Of a stretch of DNA of 64,000 bases, positions 11,362-21,829 are shown one piece after another. Position 1 is the first letter of the stretch. Every line of letters begins with the position of its first letter. This stretch comes from Thiothrix sp. (lineage in GTDB: Bacteria > Pseudomonadota > Gammaproteobacteria > Thiotrichales > Thiotrichaceae): the NCBI GenBank assembly GCA_008015155.1, contig SSFA01000027.1, positions 54,732-118,731 of the forward strand, in the 5' to 3' direction. The notes under the pieces were generated by a model. It made no database searches. It saw only the letters and a list, made by a program, of their open reading frames with translations, and had not been told where the DNA came from. The translations under genes were made by a program, and so were the position numbers.

Positions 11362-13536
11362 ATGTTTTTGTCATCGCGGGCCAAGTTATTGATAGTGGGC
11401 TTGTCCTGTAGTCCAACACTGTTGCATGCACAAACAGGCTGGGAGGTTTGCCCACCAGCAACAAATAGCTTAAACAATACGCGGACTCTGCGCCCGAATG
11501 ATTTGGATAAAATGGCTATTTACCTTGAAGCTGATCAAGCCTTATTCCGTGATCAAGGGGATTCAGAGCTGCAAGGCAATGTCTATATTAGTCAAAATGA
11601 CCAAGAATTAACCACACAGCAGGCTCTTTATAATCGACAAACTGGAAAAGTTTTAGCCACTGGCTCAGTAAAGCTCACCACCCCGACGCTGCAAGTGACT
11701 AGCCAAGCATTGGAGTACAATTTAAACAGTGGTCTAGGTAAGTTGGAGGGTGTGGCTTATTTACTCAGCGGGACAGATGGCCGTGGAGAAAGTACTGAGT
11801 TAATCCAAGAAACGCCTCAAGTAACACGCCTAAAAAATGCCAGCTATACCACCTGCCCTGTGGGTGTGAACAGTTGGAGCCTAAAAGCTGAAGATATCAA
11901 ATTAGACCGGCAAACGGCCCAAGGTACCGCACGCAAAGTCAGTTTACAGATTAATGATCGGCCTTTTTTATACTTGCCTTATTTTTCTTTTCCCTTGACT
12001 GATCAACGTAAATCTGGGTTTTTAATCCCTAATTTTGGTACCAATGAGCAAAGCGGTTTGCGGGTCAGTGTGCCTTATTATTGGAACCTTGCGCCTAACT
12101 ATGACTTGACCACGACCACCAATATGCTTAGTAAGCGTGGTCTACAATTAGAAAATGAATTTCGCTATTTGACTGAATTGCACAGCGGTACTGTGCAATA
12201 TGATGTGTTGCCTAGTGATCAAGAGCGTAACAATGAATTACGCTATCATTTTGATATCCAACACTTAAGCCAGTTCGATGCACAGCATCAACTCAAGCTA
12301 CAAGCTGCTGGGGTGTCGGATAAAGATTATTTTGATGACTTGGGTAATTCATTAGCAGTTAGCAGTATTGTCAATTTAGAGCGTACACTCAGCTATACCA
12401 GCGATAATGAAGAATGGGATTTTTCGGCCTTAGCACAAAGTTATCAGATCCTCGATAGTAGTTCTGAAAACTATGCACGCTTACCACAACTACAAGCGAG
12501 TTGGACACCACAACTACCGGATCAGGCGCCTAAACTTAGTGCTAGCAGTGAATATACTTATTTTTCACGTAATAAAAATGATAATGGTCATCGCTTAGAC
12601 ACCCAAGTGACCCTCAAACAACGCTTTGAGACTCCAGCAGCCTTTATCGAGCCAAAAATTAAGCTTGCTCAAACGCACTACCAGCTAGAACAAGCGGCAA
12701 ATAAAAGCATTACGCGTACCTTGCCGACAGCTACTATAGATGCTGGCTTATTTTTTGAACGTCCTTTGCAAGATGGCAAACGCCTACAGACTCTCGAACC
12801 ACGCATTTACTATACCTATACTCCCTATCGTAATCAGTCAGCGATTCCTGTTTTTGACTCCTCAGAGCGCACGCTAAGCTATAGCCAGTTATTCAACGAT
12901 AATGATTTCACGGGTAAAGATCGGATTGCTGACAACCATCGTTTATCAACTTCATTGACGACCCGAGTGCAAGAACTCGACAAAGGTCGGGAAATTTTCC
13001 GTGCGAGTGTTGGGCAAATGTATTATTTTGCAGATCGCAAAGTCACTCTTCCAGACGAAACCGCCAAAACAGGTTCACGCTCCGAAGTAGTAATGGAAAT
13101 GGCGGGAGAGCTCAATGACTCAACCCGAGTATCAGGAACAGCTTTCGGTGATGTGGAAGCTAAACAAGTGTCGGCCAGCCAGTTACGCTTGAATTATCAA
13201 GATCAAAAGCAGCGGATTCTGAATTTAGGGTATAGTCAGCGCAAAGGCGAATATGAATCAGCGCAAATTGCCTTTGCAACGCCTGTCACGCAGAACTGGA
13301 CCTTGATCGGAGCGCATGAACAGGATTTAAAAAATGATCGCAGCCTAGAAACCTTAGCTGGTCTTGAGTATCAAAGCTGTTGTTGGAAAAGTCGCTTAGC
13401 GGCACGCAATTACTTATTATCAGATAATACCACTTATGATGATGCAGTCTTTGTAGAACTCGAACTCAAAGGCTTAGGTAGTTTCGGTAGTGGTACACGC
13501 AACTTGATGGAAAATCGAATTTATGGCTACAAATAG
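11362..13536 (+). CDS. lptD: LPS-assembly outer-membrane protein LptD
   Basis: 724 residues with a signal peptide (cleavage near LLHAQTG), an N-terminal OstA/LptA-like jellyroll (about 50-190), and a C-terminal 26-strand barrel. Conserved cysteines include CP at about residue 31, TCPVG at about 166, and the CC pair in YQSCCWKSR near the C-terminus, which form the disulfides needed for function. It inserts LPS into the outer leaflet with LptE. It overlaps surA by 14 bases and opens the lptD-surA-pdxA cluster, as in E. coli. Confidence 0.95.
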   Translation: MFLSSRAKLLIVGLSCSPTLLHAQTGWEVCPPATNSLNNTRTLRPNDLDKMAIYLEADQALFRDQGDSELQGNVYISQNDQELTTQQALYNRQTGKVLATGSVKLTTPTLQVTSQALEYNLNSGLGKLEGVAYLLSGTDGRGESTELIQETPQVTRLKNASYTTCPVGVNSWSLKAEDIKLDRQTAQGTARKVSLQINDRPFLYLPYFSFPLTDQRKSGFLIPNFGTNEQSGLRVSVPYYWNLAPNYDLTTTTNMLSKRGLQLENEFRYLTELHSGTVQYDVLPSDQERNNELRYHFDIQHLSQFDAQHQLKLQAAGVSDKDYFDDLGNSLAVSSIVNLERTLSYTSDNEEWDFSALAQSYQILDSSSENYARLPQLQASWTPQLPDQAPKLSASSEYTYFSRNKNDNGHRLDTQVTLKQRFETPAAFIEPKIKLAQTHYQLEQAANKSITRTLPTATIDAGLFFERPLQDGKRLQTLEPRIYYTYTPYRNQSAIPVFDSSERTLSYSQLFNDNDFTGKDRIADNHRLSTSLTTRVQELDKGREIFRASVGQMYYFADRKVTLPDETAKTGSRSEVVMEMAGELNDSTRVSGTAFGDVEAKQVSASQLRLNYQDQKQRILNLGYSQRKGEYESAQIAFATPVTQNWTLIGAHEQDLKNDRSLETLAGLEYQSCCWKSRLAARNYLLSDNTTYDDAVFVELELKGLGSFGSGTRNLMENRIYGYK

Positions 13537-14857
13537 CACCCAACTATTCACGACAACTTGGCGCAACTATTTACCCGCTGCACTGTTGCTGGGTGCTTTA
13601 GCGAGTGCAATGCCGTTAGCTCAAGCCGAAGCTTTGGATCAAATCGCAGTGGTGGTCAATAGCGATGTCATTCTCGCCAGTGAAGTCCAACAGCGTATGC
13701 AAATGCTGCGCGCTAGCAAAGCAGGTAGAGGTTTAGCGGGTGCTGATTTAACCCGTGCTGCGATCGATGAGCTGGTGACTGAACGCTTGCAAGCGCAGTA
13801 TGCTAAAGAAAATGGCATTAATGTGGATGATGCTATGGTGGATCAAGCGATGGAGAGCATTGCCCGCCAAAATGGAATGACCATGCGTACCTTCCCTGCT
13901 GCTTTACAGAAAGCAGGCATCAGTATGGAGGCTCTACGCGAACAAACCCGTCGCAAAATCACTGCTGACTCATTACGTAAACAAATGGGTGGCGGCAAAG
14001 TTGCTGTCTCCGACCAAGAAGTCAATGACTTAATCGCTAGTCAAAGTCAAAAGATTACTGCAGGCGAACGTTACCACTTGCAACATATTTTAGTTGTAGC
14101 TCCCAATGGAGCGACTATTGAGCAAGTGAATGCTGCTCGAATTAAAGCCGAAGACTTAAGAAAGCGCGTGGCTAATGGCGAAGATTTTTCCAGTGTAGCT
14201 AAGCAGTTTTCTGATAATAATGCTGCCAATAAAGGGGGCGATCTGGGTTGGCAGGCAGCGGATGCTTTACCTAGTTCTTTTGTGCGTGCCTTATCTTTAA
14301 TGCAAGTGGGCGATATATCGCCGGTAGTTCGTGATCCAAATGGCTTCCATGTTCTCAAGCTTTTAGAGCGCGAAGGTGGTAAACGTGCTACTGCGTCTGA
14401 ATCGCGTGTAAGACATATTCTGATCAGTACCCAAAAGTATTCACCCGCAGAAGCTAAGCAAAAAATCGATGCGCTTTACGAGCAATTACAAGCTGGTGCT
14501 GATTTTGCACAATTAGCTAAGGCCAATTCGGATGATCCAGGTAGTGCTACACGTGGTGGTGATTTGGGTTGGGCTAAAGCGGGACAAATGGTGGCTGCGT
14601 TCGAGCAAACCATGAATAACCAGACGCTGAATACCGTGAGCCAGCCTTTTCAAACCCAATTCGGTTGGCATATTTTAGAAGTGCTGGAGCGCAAACAAGC
14701 TGACCAATCGACTGATCAAATTCGTGAGAAAGCGACTAACTACTTAGGTGGACGTAAGGAAGAGGAGCAATATAAAGCTTGGTTGCAAAGTTTAAGAAAT
14801 GGCGCTTATATTGATTATCGCATGCAAGGTGCAGCACCCAACTTACAATTAAAGTAA
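13523..14857 (+). CDS. surA: Periplasmic chaperone and peptidyl-prolyl isomerase SurA
   Basis: 444 residues. A signal peptide ends near [10 protein letters not shown]. The SurA N-terminal chaperone module ([16 protein letters not shown]) is followed by two parvulin domains (about 180-280 and 290-390), each with the GGDLGW motif and the RHIL/QHIL entry strand, and then a C-terminal helix. It escorts outer-membrane proteins such as LptD to the Bam machine. The start lies inside the lptD 3' end; a shorter start is possible. Confidence 0.95.
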   Translation: MATNSTQLFTTTWRNYLPAALLLGALASAMPLAQAEALDQIAVVVNSDVILASEVQQRMQMLRASKAGRGLAGADLTRAAIDELVTERLQAQYAKENGINVDDAMVDQAMESIARQNGMTMRTFPAALQKAGISMEALREQTRRKITADSLRKQMGGGKVAVSDQEVNDLIASQSQKITAGERYHLQHILVVAPNGATIEQVNAARIKAEDLRKRVANGEDFSSVAKQFSDNNAANKGGDLGWQAADALPSSFVRALSLMQVGDISPVVRDPNGFHVLKLLEREGGKRATASESRVRHILISTQKYSPAEAKQKIDALYEQLQAGADFAQLAKANSDDPGSATRGGDLGWAKAGQMVAAFEQTMNNQTLNTVSQPFQTQFGWHILEVLERKQADQSTDQIREKATNYLGGRKEEEQYKAWLQSLRNGAYIDYRMQGAAPNLQLK

Positions 14858-14874
14858 CTCCACAAAGGATGCTT

Positions 14875-15867
14875 ATGAATAAGCGGATCAGACTGGCTTT
14901 AACAACCGGCGAGCCAGCAGGGATTGGGCCTGATTTAGTCCTGCAATTAGCAAGTGAAACGCATTGGGCTGAAGATGTGATTGCTTTAGCTGATATTGAA
15001 ATGCTGCGCGCGCGCGCACGCTTACTGAATTTAGCTGTACGCCTACGTCCCTACACACCCGATCAAGAACATGAACCTTGTAAGCGGGGTGAATTATTCG
15101 TCTTGCATCTTCCTTGTGCTGCTCCTGTTATTCCGGGCAGTTTAGATAGTCGCAATGCAACTTATGTTTTAGAACTATTGAAGCGAGCAACGCTGGGCTG
15201 TCAAACGGGCGAATTTGCTGCTATGGTCACTGCCCCTTTGCACAAAGGCATTATCAATGAAGCGGGCGTGCCTTTTACTGGCCATACCGAGTTTTTAGCA
15301 GAACTGACGAAGGCTCCCCTACCTGTCATGCTTTTGGCTAGTGGTCATTTGCGCGTCGCCTTAGCCACTACTCATTTACCCTTAAATCAAGTCAGTGCCG
15401 CTATTACTCCAGCTCTTTTGCGCAGTGTATTAAAAATACTGGATCAGGATTTGCGCACTAAATTTGGCATTAAGCAGCCGCGTATTTTAGTCTGTGGATT
15501 GAATCCCCATGCAGGTGAAGGCGGCTACTTAGGGATGGAAGAGATTGATGTTCTTATTCCCACGATCCGCCAATTACAACAACAGGGTTTACATCTGACG
15601 GGCCCTCTGCCCGCTGATACTTTATTTACACCCCGCCATTTGCAACAGGCGGACGCTGTGCTAGCGATGTATCATGATCAAGGCTTGCCAGTGCTTAAAT
15701 ATGCGGGCTTTGGTAAGGCAGTGAATATTACCCTAGGCTTGCCTATTATTCGTACTTCAGTGGATCACGGCACAGCTATTGATCTAGCAGGAACTGGTAA
15801 GGCAGAAACTGGTAGCTTGAAAGCAGCCATTCAATTAGCGATTGGCTTAGGACGTGCCCAACACTAA
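14875..15867 (+). CDS. pdxA: 4-hydroxythreonine-4-phosphate dehydrogenase
   Basis: About 330 residues; NAD-dependent enzyme of pyridoxal 5'-phosphate synthesis. [12 protein letters not shown] at the N-terminus, [10 protein letters not shown] with a metal-ligand His, [10 protein letters not shown], and the C-terminal [11 protein letters not shown] and RTSVDHGTA motifs are all present. I prefer ATG 14875 to ATG 14869 because AAAGGA at 14864-14869 then has proper spacing. In many relatives ksgA and apaG follow; here the next gene is rsxA after a 237-base gap. Confidence 0.95.
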   Translation: MNKRIRLALTTGEPAGIGPDLVLQLASETHWAEDVIALADIEMLRARARLLNLAVRLRPYTPDQEHEPCKRGELFVLHLPCAAPVIPGSLDSRNATYVLELLKRATLGCQTGEFAAMVTAPLHKGIINEAGVPFTGHTEFLAELTKAPLPVMLLASGHLRVALATTHLPLNQVSAAITPALLRSVLKILDQDLRTKFGIKQPRILVCGLNPHAGEGGYLGMEEIDVLIPTIRQLQQQGLHLTGPLPADTLFTPRHLQQADAVLAMYHDQGLPVLKYAGFGKAVNITLGLPIIRTSVDHGTAIDLAGTGKAETGSLKAAIQLAIGLGRAQH

Positions 15868-15872
15868 GTGAG

Positions 15873-15938
15873 CTTAAAAAAAGGGCATCTCAATGATGCC
15901 CAACCGCTAGGAGGATATTGAAGCGTAAAACGCTTCAG
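15873..15938 (-). ncRNA. Candidate small RNA with CCUCCU linker
   Basis: Read on the minus strand: TTGCAG at 15972-15967, a 17-base spacer, and TATTAT at 15949-15944 form a plausible sigma-70 promoter. A transcript starting near 15937 would have a 5' hairpin (GAAGCG/CGCTTC, 15936-15920), an open linker holding CCTCCT, and a strong Rho-independent terminator (7-bp GC-rich stem plus seven T). The length would be about 65 nt. CCUCCU is complementary to strong Shine-Dalgarno sequences, so a translation-repressing role is possible. No expression evidence is available. Confidence 0.5.
15876..15901 (-). terminator. Rho-independent terminator, minus strand
   Basis: GGGCATC (15883-15889), five-base loop, GATGCCC (15895-15901). 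On the minus strand the stem is followed by seven T residues (15882-15876). On the plus strand there is no T-run, so it does not end pdxA efficiently; it ends a minus-strand transcript. Confidence 0.75.
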
Positions 15939-15943
15939 GATTA

Positions 15944-15972
15944 ATAATAGTTTAAAATATACTGCACTGCAA
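15944..15972 (-). promoter_or_regulatory. Predicted promoter of the small-RNA candidate
   Basis: Minus strand -35 TTGCAG (3 of 6 consensus), spacer of exactly 17 bases, -10 TATTAT (5 of 6). It points away from rsxA and has no other gene to serve. Confidence 0.4.
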
Positions 15973-16104
15973 CATTTTATCAGCCTATAAATAGGCTATC
16001 TATTTTAATTATTCTTTGCTTTCGGTTAAGGTTTAGCGCAGTAAATATGGCAAACTATGTGCGCTTTATCTTTTCGAACATGTAGAAGCTAGTGGCTGTA
16101 GATC

Positions 16105-16686
16105 ATGACTGATTACTTGCTGATTATTGTGGGCACCGTCTGGGTGAATAATTTGGTGCTCTCCCAGTTCCTTGGCCTTTGCCCCTTCATGGGGGTCTCG
16201 CGTAAGCTTGAAACAGCGATTGGTATGGGCTTAGCCACCACCTTTGTCTTAACACTTTCCTCGGTCAGCAGCTATCTAGTCGATACGTGGCTACTAGAAC
16301 CTTTAGGCTTGCAGTATCTTCGTACTTTAAGCTTTATCTTAGTGATTGCAGCTATTGTTGGCTTCACTGAAATGGTGGTGCGCAAAAGCAGTCCTGTTTT
16401 GCATAATGTCTTGGGTATTTATTTACCCCTGATTACCACCAACTGCGCTGTGTTAGGTGTGGCTCTGCTCAATATCCAAAAGCAGCATGGTTTTATTGAA
16501 TCTGCCCTATATGGTATGGGTGGCGCACTCGGCTTTACTTTAGTGATGGTCATGTTTGCGAGTATCCGTGAACGTTTAGTAGTTGCCGATATTCCTAATG
16601 TGTTTAAAGGTAATGCGATTGGTTTAATCACAGCTGGCTTGATGGCGCTTAGTTTTATGGGTTTCTCTGGCTTGGTGAAACACTAA
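16105..16686 (+). CDS. rsxA: Ion-translocating electron transport complex subunit A
   Basis: 193 residues, six hydrophobic membrane helices, typical RnfA/RsxA ([18 protein letters not shown] near the start; [10 protein letters not shown] in the middle, with the conserved cysteine). It is homologous to NqrE and RsxE and forms part of the inner-membrane core of the Rnf/Rsx complex, which moves electrons between NADH and ferredoxin or reduces SoxR. First gene of a tight six-gene operon. Confidence 0.95.
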   Translation: MTDYLLIIVGTVWVNNLVLSQFLGLCPFMGVSRKLETAIGMGLATTFVLTLSSVSSYLVDTWLLEPLGLQYLRTLSFILVIAAIVGFTEMVVRKSSPVLHNVLGIYLPLITTNCAVLGVALLNIQKQHGFIESALYGMGGALGFTLVMVMFASIRERLVVADIPNVFKGNAIGLITAGLMALSFMGFSGLVKH

Positions 16687-17241
16687 ATGCTCAGCGCTTT
16701 ATTGGTAGTTGGCGGTTTAGCTGCTATTTTCGGCTTATTGCTCGGATTTGCAGCGATTCGTTTTAAAGTCGAAGGTGACCCACTCGCTGATAAAATCGAC
16801 AAATTACTCCCACAAACTCAATGTGGACAGTGTACTTTCCCCGGTTGTCGACCTTATGCAGAAGCGATTGCTAAAGGCGAAGCAGACATCAATCAATGCC
16901 CTCCGGGGGGCGAGACTACTATTCAAGCTCTAGCTGAACTATTAGGCGTTGAACCTAAACCCTTAAATGCCGAACATGGCGAAGCACAAAGCGTTCCCTT
17001 AGTTGCGATTATTGATGAAGCGACTTGTATTGGTTGTACGCTTTGTATTCAAGCCTGTCCTGTGGATGCGATTGTTGGGGCAGCTAAACATATGCACACG
17101 GTGATTGAGGCCGAATGTACGGGCTGCAAGCTCTGCTTACCACCTTGTCCAGTGGATTGCATTTTAATGCTGCCTTTGAAAACCAGCCCTGCTACTTGGA
17201 AATGGCCTTATCCGATCATTCCTCTTAAAGAGGTAGCCTAA
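16687..17241 (+). CDS. rsxB: Electron transport complex subunit B (polyferredoxin)
   Basis: 184 residues. An N-terminal membrane anchor is followed by a [4Fe-4S] domain with CGQCTFPGC (about 48-56) and the fourth Cys in NQCPPGG, then a two-cluster ferredoxin domain ([15 protein letters not shown] and [15 protein letters not shown]). The ATG follows the rsxA stop directly and the stop overlaps rsxC by one base. It carries electrons within the complex. Confidence 0.96.
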   Translation: MLSALLVVGGLAAIFGLLLGFAAIRFKVEGDPLADKIDKLLPQTQCGQCTFPGCRPYAEAIAKGEADINQCPPGGETTIQALAELLGVEPKPLNAEHGEAQSVPLVAIIDEATCIGCTLCIQACPVDAIVGAAKHMHTVIEAECTGCKLCLPPCPVDCILMLPLKTSPATWKWPYPIIPLKEVA

Positions 17242-18845
17242 TGTTTAATCTACGTAAACTATGGCAACACAAGGGTGGTTTGCACCTTAAGGATTATCAT
17301 AAAGACCAATCCACTCAGCAGCCAGTACGTCAACTCTCTGCGGCCAAGGCTAGTGAATTAGTTATTCCTCTACAACAACATGCGGGGCATAAACCCAAAA
17401 TCATCGTTAAAGCCGGCGATTTTGTTTATAAAGGGCAATGTCTAGCAAAAGCCGAGGGTAGGATTAGTGTTCCTGTGCATGCCAGCACTTCAGGAACTAT
17501 TCAAGCGCTTGAAGAGCGGCCCATCGCTCACCCTTCTGGCTTAAATGATTTATGCGTCATTTTAATGCCTGATGGACAAGACAACTGGGGTGATCAGCGC
17601 TTAACTCCGCTTGAAAATTATGCGGAAGCCTCTGCTGAAGTCTTACGTGAGCGCATTAGTCAAGCTGGCATTGTGGGTTTAGGTGGTGCGGTTTTCCCTT
17701 CAGCGATTAAATTAGCTGTCCCTGAACCAGTACAGCTCACCCACCTATTGATCAATGGGGCTGAGTGTGAGCCTTATATCACCTGTGATGATATGTTGAT
17801 GCGTGAGCGCGCCAGCGAAATTATCACGGGCTGCCTGATTATGCTTAGAGCTTTGCATGAACATGCCCCCGCTCAAGGTTTAAACTGCTTGATTGGTATT
17901 GAAGATAATAAGCCGCAAGCTATTCAAGCGATGCAAACGGCGGTGCAGCAAGCCAAGGACCCGCGTTTAAAACTAGTACCCGTGCCTACACAATATCCAA
18001 CCGGTGGCGAACGTCAACTGATTCAAATTTTAACTGGACGTGAAGTACCCAGTAGTGGCCGTCCCAGCGATATAGGCGTACTTTGTCATAATGTCGCTAC
18101 CGCGCGCGCTATTTACCAAGCCGTTGTTTTGGGGCAGCCACTAATTTCGCGTTATGTCACCGTGACCGGTAAGGGAGTAGCTCAGCCTCAGAACTTTGAG
18201 GTAGAGTTTGGTTTGAGTATGCATAGCTTGATTCAAGCAGCCGGGGGTTATACCCCTAAAGCACAACGCCTTATCATGGGTGGCTCAATGATGGGTATGG
18301 CTTTGCCGACCGATCAAATTCCAGTTGTTAAAGCCACTAACTGCTTATGGGTCAGTGAACAAGAAGCTGAATCGCCAGCCTTACCTTGTATTCGTTGTGG
18401 TCGCTGTGCTGAAGCTTGTCCGGTTAATCTCTTACCACAACAGTTATATTGGCATGCTCGCGCACGCAACCTCGAAAAAGTTGAACAGTATCACTTATTT
18501 GATTGTATAGAATGTGGTTGCTGTGCCTATGTCTGCCCCAGTCATATTCCATTGGTGGATTATTATCGTTACGCCAAAGCGGATATTTATGCACAAGCTG
18601 AAGCACGTGAAAAAGCGGATTTAGCCCGTGAGCGGCATGATTTTCATCAAGAGCGTCTTGAGCGTGCTAAGCGCGAAAAAGCTGAAAAACTAGCCAAACA
18701 TAAAGAAGCTGCTCAAACTAAAACTAGAGATGCAGGTAACAATGATAAACAAGCTGCCATCCAAGCCGCGTTAGAACGCGCTAAAGCCAAAAAAGCCCAA
18801 CAAGCTGCATCGGCTCCCCTTGCTTCAGAGGATAAACCAGCATGA
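17241..18845 (+). CDS. rsxC: Electron transport complex subunit C
   Basis: 534 residues. Peripheral subunit with an NADH/FMN-binding Complex I 51 kDa-like region (GLGGAVFPSAIKL, INGAECEPYITCDD), an SLBB-type region, and a double-cluster ferredoxin segment (CIRCGRCAEACPV and CIECGCCAYVCPS, about residues 380-435). The C-terminus is a lysine/alanine-rich charged tail of about 90 residues, a common variable extension of RsxC. It overlaps rsxD by four bases. Confidence 0.95.
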   Translation: MFNLRKLWQHKGGLHLKDYHKDQSTQQPVRQLSAAKASELVIPLQQHAGHKPKIIVKAGDFVYKGQCLAKAEGRISVPVHASTSGTIQALEERPIAHPSGLNDLCVILMPDGQDNWGDQRLTPLENYAEASAEVLRERISQAGIVGLGGAVFPSAIKLAVPEPVQLTHLLINGAECEPYITCDDMLMRERASEIITGCLIMLRALHEHAPAQGLNCLIGIEDNKPQAIQAMQTAVQQAKDPRLKLVPVPTQYPTGGERQLIQILTGREVPSSGRPSDIGVLCHNVATARAIYQAVVLGQPLISRYVTVTGKGVAQPQNFEVEFGLSMHSLIQAAGGYTPKAQRLIMGGSMMGMALPTDQIPVVKATNCLWVSEQEAESPALPCIRCGRCAEACPVNLLPQQLYWHARARNLEKVEQYHLFDCIECGCCAYVCPSHIPLVDYYRYAKADIYAQAEAREKADLARERHDFHQERLERAKREKAEKLAKHKEAAQTKTRDAGNNDKQAAIQAALERAKAKKAQQAASAPLASEDKPA

Positions 18846-19876
18846 TTTTTGGCATTAAAACTTCGCCTTATATGCATGCACCTCAAAGCGTGGGGCAAGT
18901 CATGGCGCAAGTCATTTATGCGCTGCTACCAGGTACCTTAGCCCTCTTGTGGTTCTTTGGTTGGGGAGTGGTGACTAATTTATTATTGAGTTTAGGCTTT
19001 GCTGTTCTGCTTGAAGCCTTAATGCTTAAACTACGTGAGCGCCCCTTGTTACCTTTTTTGACTGACTATAGCGCAGTGGTCACTGGCTGGTTGTTAGCAG
19101 TAGCGCTCCCGCCCTATTCCCCTTGGTGGCTGATTTTGATTGCGCTGATGTTTGCAATGGTGATTGGCAAACATCTTTATGGGGGCTTGGGTTATAACCC
19201 TTTCAATCCAGCCATGGTCGGTTATGCTGCTGTCTTAGTCTCGTTTCCGATTGAGATGACGAGTTGGCCAGCACCCGCGCTCACCAGTATCGGTGCCTTA
19301 AGTTTAAATGAAACCATCCAACAAGTATTTTTAGGAGGCCTTAGTACTTGGGATGGCCTTACTCAAGCCACTAGTTTGGATACCATCAAAACCCATTTAA
19401 GACTGGGTGAAACAGTTGAACAGATCAGTCAAGGCGCTGCTTTTGGCTGGATCGGAGGTCAAGCTTGGGAATGGGTAAGCGTGGCTTGGTTAGCAGGTGG
19501 CTTGTGGCTAATCTATCGAAAGATTATTAGCTGGCATATTCCGGTAGCTTTAATGGCCGCTCTAGCTGGTATGGCTTTAGTCTTTTGGCTAATTAATCCT
19601 GATCATTATAGTTCGCCGCTCTTTCATTTAATGACTGGTGCAAGCATCTTAGGGGCTTTTTTTATTGCTACTGACCCCGTTTCTGCCAGTACCACCCCTC
19701 TAGGTAAACTTCTGTATGCGGGTGGCATTGGGTGTTTTACTTATATTATCCGTGTCTGGGGGAGCTACCCAGATGCAATTGCTTTCGCTGTGCTGATTAT
19801 GAATATGGCAGTACCTTTACTCGACACTTATACTCAACCACGGGTTTATGGCACTAAAGGACGGTTTGGATCATGA
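18842..19876 (+). CDS. rsxD: Electron transport complex subunit D
   Basis: 344-residue membrane protein homologous to NqrB. It has the segment GLGYNPFNPAMVGYA and, near residue 280, ATDPVSASTTPLGK, whose threonine is the expected site of covalent FMN attachment. About nine or ten membrane helices. It overlaps both neighbours by four bases, which indicates coupled translation. Confidence 0.95.
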   Translation: MIFGIKTSPYMHAPQSVGQVMAQVIYALLPGTLALLWFFGWGVVTNLLLSLGFAVLLEALMLKLRERPLLPFLTDYSAVVTGWLLAVALPPYSPWWLILIALMFAMVIGKHLYGGLGYNPFNPAMVGYAAVLVSFPIEMTSWPAPALTSIGALSLNETIQQVFLGGLSTWDGLTQATSLDTIKTHLRLGETVEQISQGAAFGWIGGQAWEWVSVAWLAGGLWLIYRKIISWHIPVALMAALAGMALVFWLINPDHYSSPLFHLMTGASILGAFFIATDPVSASTTPLGKLLYAGGIGCFTYIIRVWGSYPDAIAFAVLIMNMAVPLLDTYTQPRVYGTKGRFGS

Positions 19877-20508
19877 ACGCTTTAGTTCGAGAACTGAGCA
19901 AACCAACTTTATTACTTGCAGGTTTCGCTCTAGCCGGTACTTTACTCCTAGCTGGCGTACATACCGTCACTGCTAAGCAAATCGCTGAAGGCGAACGCCA
20001 AGCCCTATTGACGCGGATTAATACCTTAGTTGAAGCCAGCCGCTATGATAATAATCCACTCGAAGATACGCTTAGCTTAAACCCTACTGAGCTGAATAGC
20101 TCCGAGCCAGTGCTCGTGTATCGCTTGCGTAAACAAGATCAGCCAGTGGCTGCGATTTTCACCACAACCACCCCTGATGGCTACAGTGGCAATATTCGCT
20201 TAGCTGTCGGAGTTAATGCTGATCAAACCTTAGCAGGTGTGCGGGTCTTAGCGCATAAAGAAACACCGGGCTTAGGAGATTGGATTGATGTGGAAAAAAG
20301 TGACTGGATTTTAGGTTTTTCAGGTAAATCCCTACAAGACCCTTCCGAGACATCTTGGGCAGTTAAAAAAGACGGTGGCCAATTCGATCAATTTACGGGG
20401 GCAACGATTACCCCGCGAGCGGTGGTCGCCGCTGTCAAGCAGGTGCTCAGATGGTCAACACAACATACCGACACTTTATTTGCGCCTAGTGCAGGAAAGC
20501 AGCCATGA
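19873..20508 (+). CDS. rsxG: Electron transport complex subunit G (FMN-binding)
   Basis: 211 residues. One N-terminal membrane helix and a periplasmic FMN-binding domain. The covalent FMN motif [S/T]GATIT is seen as FTGATITPRAVV at about residues 175-186, preceded by KETPGLGD. Four-base overlaps with rsxD and rsxE. Confidence 0.95.
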   Translation: MNALVRELSKPTLLLAGFALAGTLLLAGVHTVTAKQIAEGERQALLTRINTLVEASRYDNNPLEDTLSLNPTELNSSEPVLVYRLRKQDQPVAAIFTTTTPDGYSGNIRLAVGVNADQTLAGVRVLAHKETPGLGDWIDVEKSDWILGFSGKSLQDPSETSWAVKKDGGQFDQFTGATITPRAVVAAVKQVLRWSTQHTDTLFAPSAGKQP

Positions 20509-21197
20509 GTACAGAACATCCTTATCGTGAAATTGTTTTCAATGGACTGTGGCAAAATAATCCAGGCTTAGTCCAACTCTTAGGCTTATGTCCTTTAATG
20601 GCGGTGACGACAAATCTGGTCAATGGGCTTGGTTTAGGCATCGCTACCTTGATGACTTTAGTGACTACGAATTTATTGATTTCTCTGTTGCGTCCATTTA
20701 TTCGTGAAGAAATTCGCATTCCTGCTTTCGTACTGATTATCGCCTCTACCGTAACCGCCATTGAATTACTGATTCATGCTTATTTCAGCGAACTCTATGC
20801 AGTACTTGGCATTTTTATTCCTTTGATTGTCACCAACTGCATTATTATTGGTCGCGCTGAAGCGTATGCTGCCAAAAACCCGCCTAAATATGCGTGGTTA
20901 GACGGCTTGATGATGGGGATTGGCTTTGCCTTAGTCTTAGTCAGCTTAGGCGCGATCCGCGAATTATTGGCTCATGGGACTTTATTTTCTCAAGCTCATT
21001 TAATGTTTGGGGAAGCTGCTCGTGGTTTAAGCTTGCATCTGAGCGACGATTTCAAAGGTTTATTACTAGCGGCTTTGCCACCGGGTGCGTTTATTAGCCT
21101 AGGTTTTTTAGTAGCCGGTAAAAACTATATTGATCAACGGCGGGCCGCTCGTGCCCAGCAACAAGCTTTACTCAAGCCTGTGAGTGATCCCCTTTGA
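20505..21197 (+). CDS. rsxE: Electron transport complex subunit E
   Basis: 230 residues, six predicted membrane helices, paralogue of RsxA (NPGLVQLLGLCPLMAVT and VTNCIIIGRAEA hold the conserved cysteines). The C-terminus is basic and Gln/Arg-rich. The stop region overlaps the nth start by four bases. Confidence 0.95.
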   Translation: MSTEHPYREIVFNGLWQNNPGLVQLLGLCPLMAVTTNLVNGLGLGIATLMTLVTTNLLISLLRPFIREEIRIPAFVLIIASTVTAIELLIHAYFSELYAVLGIFIPLIVTNCIIIGRAEAYAAKNPPKYAWLDGLMMGIGFALVLVSLGAIRELLAHGTLFSQAHLMFGEAARGLSLHLSDDFKGLLLAALPPGAFISLGFLVAGKNYIDQRRAARAQQQALLKPVSDPL

Positions 21198-21829
21198 AGC
21201 CTGAACACTCTGCTGAAATCTTTCGGCGTTGGCAGGCTGCCAGCCCAAATCCACGCACTGAGCTGCACTATGCCTCCGTTTTTGAACTATTGGTAGCGGT
21301 AATTTTATCTGCCCAAGCGACCGATAAAAGTGTAAATAAAGCTACCGAAAAATTATTTCTTGTCGCAAATACACCAGAAGCCATTCTAGCTTTAGGCGAA
21401 GAGGGCTTACGCGACTACATCAAAACGATTGGTTTATATAATGCGAAAGCCAAAAACATCATTGGCACCTGCAAAATTTTAATCGAGCAACATCAATCCC
21501 AAGTCCCTGCTAATCGAGCTGAATTAGAAGCACTACCAGGCGTTGGCCGCAAAACCGCTAATGTTATTTTGAATACGGCTTTTCATCAGCCTACTATGGC
21601 AGTCGACACGCATATTTTTCGCCTTGGCAATCGTACGGGCTTAGCGCCGGGCAAAAATGTGCTGGAAGTGGAAAAAGGTTTACTCAACAATATTCCGCCT
21701 GACTATCTGCAAGATGCGCACCATTGGCTGATTTTACACGGACGTTATGTCTGTACTGCCCGTAAGCCTAAATGCCCGAGTTGCTTGATCGCGGATTTAT
21801 GTGAATACAAGGACAAAACTGCTGCATGA
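21194..21829 (+). CDS. nth: Endonuclease III
   Basis: 211 residues. DNA glycosylase and AP-lyase for oxidised pyrimidines. The helix-hairpin-helix is LPGVGRKTANVIL (catalytic Lys in GRKTA), and the catalytic Asp is in VDTHIFRLGNR. The C-terminal [4Fe-4S] cluster motif is Cx6Cx2Cx5C (CTARKPKCPSCLIADLC). As in E. coli, it ends the rsx operon. Starts with TTG/GTG-like context: the codon at 21194 lies inside rsxE. Confidence 0.96.
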   Translation: MKPEHSAEIFRRWQAASPNPRTELHYASVFELLVAVILSAQATDKSVNKATEKLFLVANTPEAILALGEEGLRDYIKTIGLYNAKAKNIIGTCKILIEQHQSQVPANRAELEALPGVGRKTANVILNTAFHQPTMAVDTHIFRLGNRTGLAPGKNVLEVEKGLLNNIPPDYLQDAHHWLILHGRYVCTARKPKCPSCLIADLCEYKDKTAA

